Below are positions 7,950 to 10,397 of a stretch of 10,397 bases of DNA, piece after piece; within the stretch, counting starts at the first letter, position 1, and every line of letters starts with the position of its first letter. The DNA is from RGIG7111 sp036839975. GTDB lineage: Bacteria; Bacillota; Clostridia; Peptostreptococcales; Anaerovoracaceae. The translations under genes were made by a program, and so were the position numbers. The notes below the pieces were generated by a model. The model did no database searches. It was not told the origin of the DNA and saw only the letters and a program-made list of their open reading frames with translations. The stretch spans positions 1 through 10,397 of the forward strand of contig DAISVU010000029.1 in assembly GCA_036839975.1 (NCBI GenBank), written 5' to 3'.

Positions 7950-8651
7950 TCACAATAAGATACATATTATCGCTGTTGATACAAACAAAACGATCATAAT
8001 GCCGTCGCTTACAGCCATTTTATTCAGATAGTAACCCTTTTTCTTATATGGGCTCTCAATCCCACGGACAACACTGGATGCGGCAAGTTCGTCCGCAATT
8101 TTTAGCGAACGAAAGACCATAGGTACAATCACATACTCAAAGGTATTAAGAGGATGTAAGATGACTTGAAAAGGAGAACGCATAAGTCCTCGTGTTTTCA
8201 TAGCGTCCAGCACATCGGAAAACTCCGAAGCGACCGTAGGAATAAAACGCAAGATAACAATCACCGTCAACCTTATAGAGGATGGCAACGGCAGTTGCCG
8301 AAGCGCTGTTGTGAGTTTGCCAGACGGTGCCTGTGAAAGCAGGTAGACCGCCATAAAAACGGGAATCAACTCAATCAGAAAGGTAAAGAGCATTGGAGAG
8401 GGTATATTGATCCCATATCGCACATTGAAAATGAGCCATCCGTAGCTGATGAGAAAAGAGATTAAAAACTTTAATCCCGTTTTTAAGCATCCGAATATCG
8501 CCATCACCAAAAACAACGCAGTCGTATAAGCAATATGCAGCCACATATTTTTGCAGAAAAAGGCTACGGTACAAACACAGATGGACAGTATCAGCAATGT
8601 AAAAATATTGACACGGCGAATTATTTTTCCGTTGTTTATTATTTCCCCCAT
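7950..8651 (-). CDS. ecfT: ECF transporter transmembrane coupling protein EcfT
   Basis: A 233-residue membrane protein of the EcfT/CbiQ family. Its N-terminal half has several hydrophobic helices, followed by the coupling region with two Xaa-Arg-Gly motifs, T-R-G at 153-155 (within DVLDAMKTRGL) and V-R-G at 195-197 (within AASSVVRGIESP). These coupling motifs contact the ATPase grooves in known ECF complexes. The open frame runs back to 8762, but those 37 extra residues would lie within the S-component gene and are not hydrophobic. The ATG at 8651-8649 overlaps the TAA of the upstream gene as TAATG, which suggests termination-reinitiation; the only nearby ribosome-site-like sequence, GTGAAG, is weak. 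The protein would join the S component and the double ATPase into a single importer. Confidence 0.93.
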   Translation of the reverse strand: MGEIINNGKIIRRVNIFTLLILSICVCTVAFFCKNMWLHIAYTTALFLVMAIFGCLKTGLKFLISFLISYGWLIFNVRYGINIPSPMLFTFLIELIPVFMAVYLLSQAPSGKLTTALRQLPLPSSIRLTVIVILRFIPTVASEFSDVLDAMKTRGLMRSPFQVILHPLNTFEYVIVPMVFRSLKIADELAASSVVRGIESPYKKKGYYLNKMAVSDGIMIVLFVSTAIICILL

Positions 8652-9265
8652 TACTTCACGATCCCGGCTTTTTGAAAATGGCGTTTCAAAATCCGCTGTC
8701 CGAAGAGGCAACCGAGTAAGGCAAGAACCACCGTGATAGCGCAGGCTCCAATCATGTGCCACGGATTGGAGAGCATACCCAGTTGCATATCAAATACTTC
8801 CTTTGAAAATCCCTCCGTAGATGCCTTCGCCACATAGCTTTCCCATGCTGCCCAAATTGGAACAGCGTTTCCGATAATCATACCAAGCCCGTAGCAAGAC
8901 CAACCAATAGCGTTGCGCAAAGGTTTCCGATAACTGTCCTTACCAAGCATAACAAGCTCGCAAAGAACGCCTACCAGCAAGAAATAAGGAAGCAGGAACA
9001 CATAACCTCCGAGAGCGCTGATGATGCCAAACACAGTACTCCAAATCAGCAAAATCCCATGTTTGTTCAGACGGTTGGCAACAACGAGGTAAAATGTTGC
9101 GCAGAAAAACTCCTGAATGCCGGCAGCAAGGTAGAGGTAGAAAAATGGAAACGGTAGTGTCAGCGTGCCAACGGCTCCGTATACTGCAAAGGTCAAGACC
9201 ATCATGGCTGCAATCACCATCACATCTCGTGTAATAAATTTTTTCTTTTCAGTCGTAGTATTCAT
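8651..9265 (-). CDS. ECF transporter S component, Trep_Strep (MptS-like) family
   Basis: This 204-residue integral membrane protein has about six hydrophobic segments (roughly 13-34, 41-62, 70-88, 90-107, 117-138 and 170-190). Its size and its place immediately before ecfT and ecfA identify it as the substrate-binding S subunit. The sequence style (GTLTLPFPFFYLYLAAGIQEFF, ISALGGYVFLLPYFLLVG) matches what I recall of the Trep_Strep group of putative ECF S components, whose substrate is not firmly known. The open frame begins with TTG at 9307, but the ATG at 9265 has AAAGGAG (9280-9274) 8 bases upstream and starts MNTTTEKKKF, a normal positively charged cytoplasmic end, so I use it. The 88 bases before it contain an iron-box-like sequence. 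It may bind a metal chelate or a vitamin-like ligand; this is inference from context only. Confidence 0.85.
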   Translation of the reverse strand: MNTTTEKKKFITRDVMVIAAMMVLTFAVYGAVGTLTLPFPFFYLYLAAGIQEFFCATFYLVVANRLNKHGILLIWSTVFGIISALGGYVFLLPYFLLVGVLCELVMLGKDSYRKPLRNAIGWSCYGLGMIIGNAVPIWAAWESYVAKASTEGFSKEVFDMQLGMLSNPWHMIGACAITVVLALLGCLFGQRILKRHFQKAGIVK

Positions 9266-9316
9266 ATAGATAACTCCTTTCAAAAAATAGATCTGTAGGA
9301 TACACAAAGCGATAAG

Positions 9317-9335
9317 TTAGATTAGGCTAACTAAC
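9317..9335. promoter_or_regulatory. iron-box-like operator (DtxR/IdeR type) before the S-component gene
   Basis: The plus strand reads TTAGATTAGGCTAACTAAC. Against the DtxR/IdeR consensus TWAGGTTAGSCTAACCTWA it matches 15 of 19 positions, and the central TTAGGCTAA with flanking C is intact; the mismatches are at positions 5, 16, 17 and 19. It sits 51 bases upstream of the S-component ATG, in the gap after tetR. If the weak TTGTAC at 9341-9336 is a -35 on the minus strand, the box would fill the promoter spacer, but no good -10 is visible. No DtxR-family gene is in the window, so the regulator would be encoded elsewhere. Confidence 0.45.
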
Positions 9336-9346
9336 GTACAAAAAAA

Positions 9347-9353
9347 CACCTCC
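9347..9353 (-). promoter_or_regulatory. orphan ribosome-binding-site sequence right after tetR
   Basis: Immediately after the TAA of tetR the minus strand reads GGAGGTG and then seven Ts. This is one of the best Shine-Dalgarno matches in the window, yet no gene starts within range. A TTG at 9341 opens only a four-codon frame (TTG TAC GTT AGT TAG), which ends inside the iron-box-like sequence. It could be a remnant of a lost gene start, part of a leader, or chance. Confidence 0.3.
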
Positions 9354-9965
9354 TTACGCAAAGTACAATTTCCATGCACTGCCAAAAAAATCCGCAATGA
9401 GGCGTATTCTGTCAAGTGCCTCCTCTTTTTCCAGCTTATGACGTACAATCTCAAAGATCGCATAATACTGTGCACTAAGTAGAACGTGGATTTCATCCGG
9501 AGTTAACGCACGGCAAGGGTAACCACGCCGGATCATCTCCTGCTGAAATTCATAAGTTTGCTTTTCTCTTTCCGCAACAAGCTGATCTACAAAGTTTTCG
9601 TAAGCACTTCCCGCTGATTTGCTGATGAGCAGATAGAATGCATCATTGTTAGCAAAAATGTATTCCACCAGCATAGAAATGACCTCTTCCGAAATGTTCC
9701 ACATGTTTTCAGGGCATCCATCTGTTAGAGAATCAAATCCTCTTTTTTCACCTTTGCGATATAACTCCAACATATGGTCTGCTACAGGTGAAACAAGTGA
9801 CGCAAACAAACTTTCCTTATCAGCAAAATATCGAAAGATTGCTCCGGTGGTCAGTCCGGCTTGTTTTGCAATGTTACGAACCGAAGCATCACTATAACCC
9901 TTATCCATGAACTCGATTTTTGCCGTATCCAAAATCAATTGTTTTGTATCGTCGCTTTTACTCAT
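9354..9965 (-). CDS. TetR/AcrR-family transcriptional regulator
   Basis: The 203-residue product has an N-terminal TetR-type helix-turn-helix: KQLILDTAKIEFMDKGY (8-24) leads to ASVRNIAKQAGLTTGAIFRYFADKESLF (27-54), with the recognition helix around TTGAIFRYF. The rest (about 60-203) is a mostly helical ligand-binding domain without a recognisable ligand signature. The ATG is preceded by AAGGAG with a 6-base spacer. It is the first gene of the leftward cargo run, 88 bases ahead of the S-component gene and on the same strand, with no terminator visible between, so it may be co-transcribed with the transporter genes as well as controlling them. Palindromes overlap its promoter, so autorepression is likely. 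The inducer is unknown: a substrate of the pumps or of the importers would be the natural guess. Confidence 0.93.
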   Translation of the reverse strand: MSKSDDTKQLILDTAKIEFMDKGYSDASVRNIAKQAGLTTGAIFRYFADKESLFASLVSPVADHMLELYRKGEKRGFDSLTDGCPENMWNISEEVISMLVEYIFANNDAFYLLISKSAGSAYENFVDQLVAEREKQTYEFQQEMIRRGYPCRALTPDEIHVLLSAQYYAIFEIVRHKLEKEEALDRIRLIADFFGSAWKLYFA

Positions 9966-9980
9966 TATGAACTCCTTTTT

Positions 9981-10005
9981 ATAAAAATAGCGGTGCTATT
10001 TTTAT
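9981..10005. promoter_or_regulatory. probable TetR operator 1
   Basis: A perfect inverted repeat with 11-base arms, ATAAAAATAGC and GCTATTTTTAT, around GGT. It covers the expected transcription start of tetR and touches the -10 hexamer, so a bound dimer would block the promoter. Size and symmetry are typical of TetR-family sites. That the adjacent TetR binds it is inferred from position. Confidence 0.7.
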
Positions 10006-10031
10006 TATACCTAAATTTACACCCTTGTCAA
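10004..10031 (-). promoter_or_regulatory. promoter of tetR and possibly the cargo operon
   Basis: On the minus strand a perfect -35 TTGACA (10031-10026) and a perfect -10 TATAAT (10009-10004) are separated by 16 bases. This is the strongest sigma-A-type promoter I see in the window. Initiation would be expected near 9997, inside operator 1, about 30 bases before the tetR ATG. Confidence 0.8.
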
Positions 10032-10032
10032 G

Positions 10033-10051
10033 ATAGCAGTGTTATTTTTAT
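10033..10051. promoter_or_regulatory. probable TetR operator 2
   Basis: ATAGCAGTGTTATTTTTAT repeats ATAGCGGTGCTATTTTTAT of operator 1 with two differences, in the same orientation. Its own symmetry is imperfect (ATAGC against GTTAT). It lies just upstream of the tetR -35, and the two site centres are 46 bases apart, so the two sites bracket the promoter. A 7-base inverted repeat, TTGTCAA (10025-10031) and TTGACAA (10052-10058), flanks it. Confidence 0.55.
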
Positions 10052-10058
10052 TTGACAA

Positions 10059-10260
10059 ACCTACAAACTTTATCAATGAAAACTATCATCATAAAAATCT
10101 TTGCACGAAAATCAAGTTTGATTATCATCCCAACTCTCTATGAAATTTTATTTCTCCATACCTACCTTTTGAAGTTTTTTCAAGAAATTTGGATTTTTGA
10201 ATTTTTGGCAAAAAGCAACTTTCCATTGTTGTAGAGATTAAGGAATAAGTGGAATAGCAA
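10059..10260. other. AT-rich intergenic stretch, no gene seen
   Basis: Between the tetR regulatory sites and the inverted-repeat cluster are about 200 AT-rich bases without a convincing frame on either strand. The only symmetry I noticed is a short palindrome, AATCAAGTTTGATT (10110-10123). Low GC next to a possible transfer origin is common but not diagnostic. Confidence 0.5.
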
Positions 10261-10265
10261 GCATA

Positions 10266-10348
10266 GGAAAGGGGTACCCTTTCCGTAAAAAATCTCTTTT
10301 TTCCGCAGTTCCGGAGATAGAGATTTTGCTTGTTGGGAAGTATCCCAA
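10266..10348. repeat. three successive inverted repeats, candidate oriT
   Basis: Repeat 1 is GGAAAGGG (10266-10273), loop GTA, CCCTTTCC (10277-10284), a perfect 8-bp stem. Repeat 2 is AAAATCTCT (10289-10297) with AGAGATTTT (10319-10327), a perfect 9-bp stem; its loop contains a smaller TCCG/CGGA hairpin (10302-10305 with 10312-10315). Repeat 3 is TTGGGA (10333-10338), loop AGTA, TCCCAA (10343-10348). Three perfect stems within 83 bases, 33 bases ahead of a gene start that resembles a relaxosome protein, is the layout of a transfer origin. An mRNA leader or attenuator for that gene is the alternative. I cannot identify the nick site. Confidence 0.5.
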
Positions 10349-10380
10349 ACCCTCTATGAAAACGGAAAGGAATTTTGCCT

Positions 10381-10397
10381 ATGGAAAATAGAAAAAG
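10381..10397 (+). CDS. start of a rightward gene, possibly MobC-like relaxosome protein (partial)
   Basis: ATG at 10381 is preceded by GGAAAGG (10364-10370) with a 10-base gap, and reads MENRK before the window ends. The first residues resemble those of small MobC-like mobilization proteins of Firmicutes elements, which bind near oriT and assist the relaxase, but five residues are far too few for a family assignment. Its position directly after the inverted-repeat cluster, and its divergence from the tetR-led genes, support a transfer-module reading. Confidence 0.4.

Noticed and set aside
8652..8762. Extended N-terminus of EcfT from 8762
   Set aside because: The extra 37 residues lie wholly inside the S-component gene and look unlike an EcfT N-terminus; TAATG at 8653-8649 gives the natural start.
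9266..9307. TTG start at 9307 for the S component
   Set aside because: No ribosome site precedes it, and the AAAGGAG for the ATG at 9265 lies inside the extension.
10052..10080. Rightward promoter from TTGACA at 10052-10057
   Set aside because: No acceptable -10 occurs 16-18 bases downstream; the nearest, TATCAA, is at 13 bases.
10052..10234. 60-residue plus-strand frame right of tetR
   Set aside because: It depends on AT-rich sequence, lacks a ribosome site and shows no domain.

Overview
The window looks like the cargo region of an integrative conjugative or mobilizable element from a low-GC Gram-positive bacterium (Firmicutes; a clostridial or streptococcal relative is most likely). The reasons are strong AGGAGG-type ribosome binding sites, AT-rich intergenic DNA, protein families typical of Firmicutes, and two mobile-element signs at the ends. 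At the left is a 66-residue cysteine-rich KTR protein, of the kind found just downstream of tet(M) in Tn916-type elements. At the right is a cluster of inverted repeats just upstream of a gene that begins MENRK and runs off the window, resembling an origin of transfer with a relaxosome accessory gene. I see no integrase, transposase, tRNA, rRNA or CRISPR array.

Apart from that right-hand fragment, every convincing gene is on the minus strand, so transcription runs from high to low coordinates. The order is: TetR-family regulator (9354-9965); ECF transporter S component (8651-9265), EcfT (7950-8651) and double-ATPase EcfA (6474-7940); two half-size ABC transporters of the type IV exporter fold (4732-6462 and 2999-4735); an alpha/beta hydrolase broken by one in-frame TGA (2043-3002); a MATE efflux pump (607-1977); and the KTR protein (315-515), which ends inside a terminator hairpin. 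From the S component to the hydrolase the genes overlap by 1-4 bases or lie 9-11 bases apart, so they look like one operon. Three published-looking starts were moved downstream on ribosome-binding-site and overlap grounds (4735, 8651 and 9265), and EcfA starts with TTG.

Regulation is visible in two places. The tetR promoter (TTGACA, 16 bp, TATAAT) carries an 11-3-11 perfect palindrome over its -10 and start region and a second, related site just upstream of the -35, which suggests autoregulation. Between tetR and the S-component gene lies a 19-bp sequence matching the DtxR/IdeR iron box at 15 of 19 positions with an intact TTAGGCTAA core.

My reading, which is inference, is a metal- or metallophore-uptake module with an added efflux pump. 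An ECF importer and an IrtAB/YbtPQ-like ABC pair without biosynthetic genes, next to an iron-box-like site, would fit scavenging of a siderophore made by others. The alternative is a TetR-controlled drug or peptide export cassette. The stretches 1-314 and 9966-10380 hold no large gene; their contents are listed.
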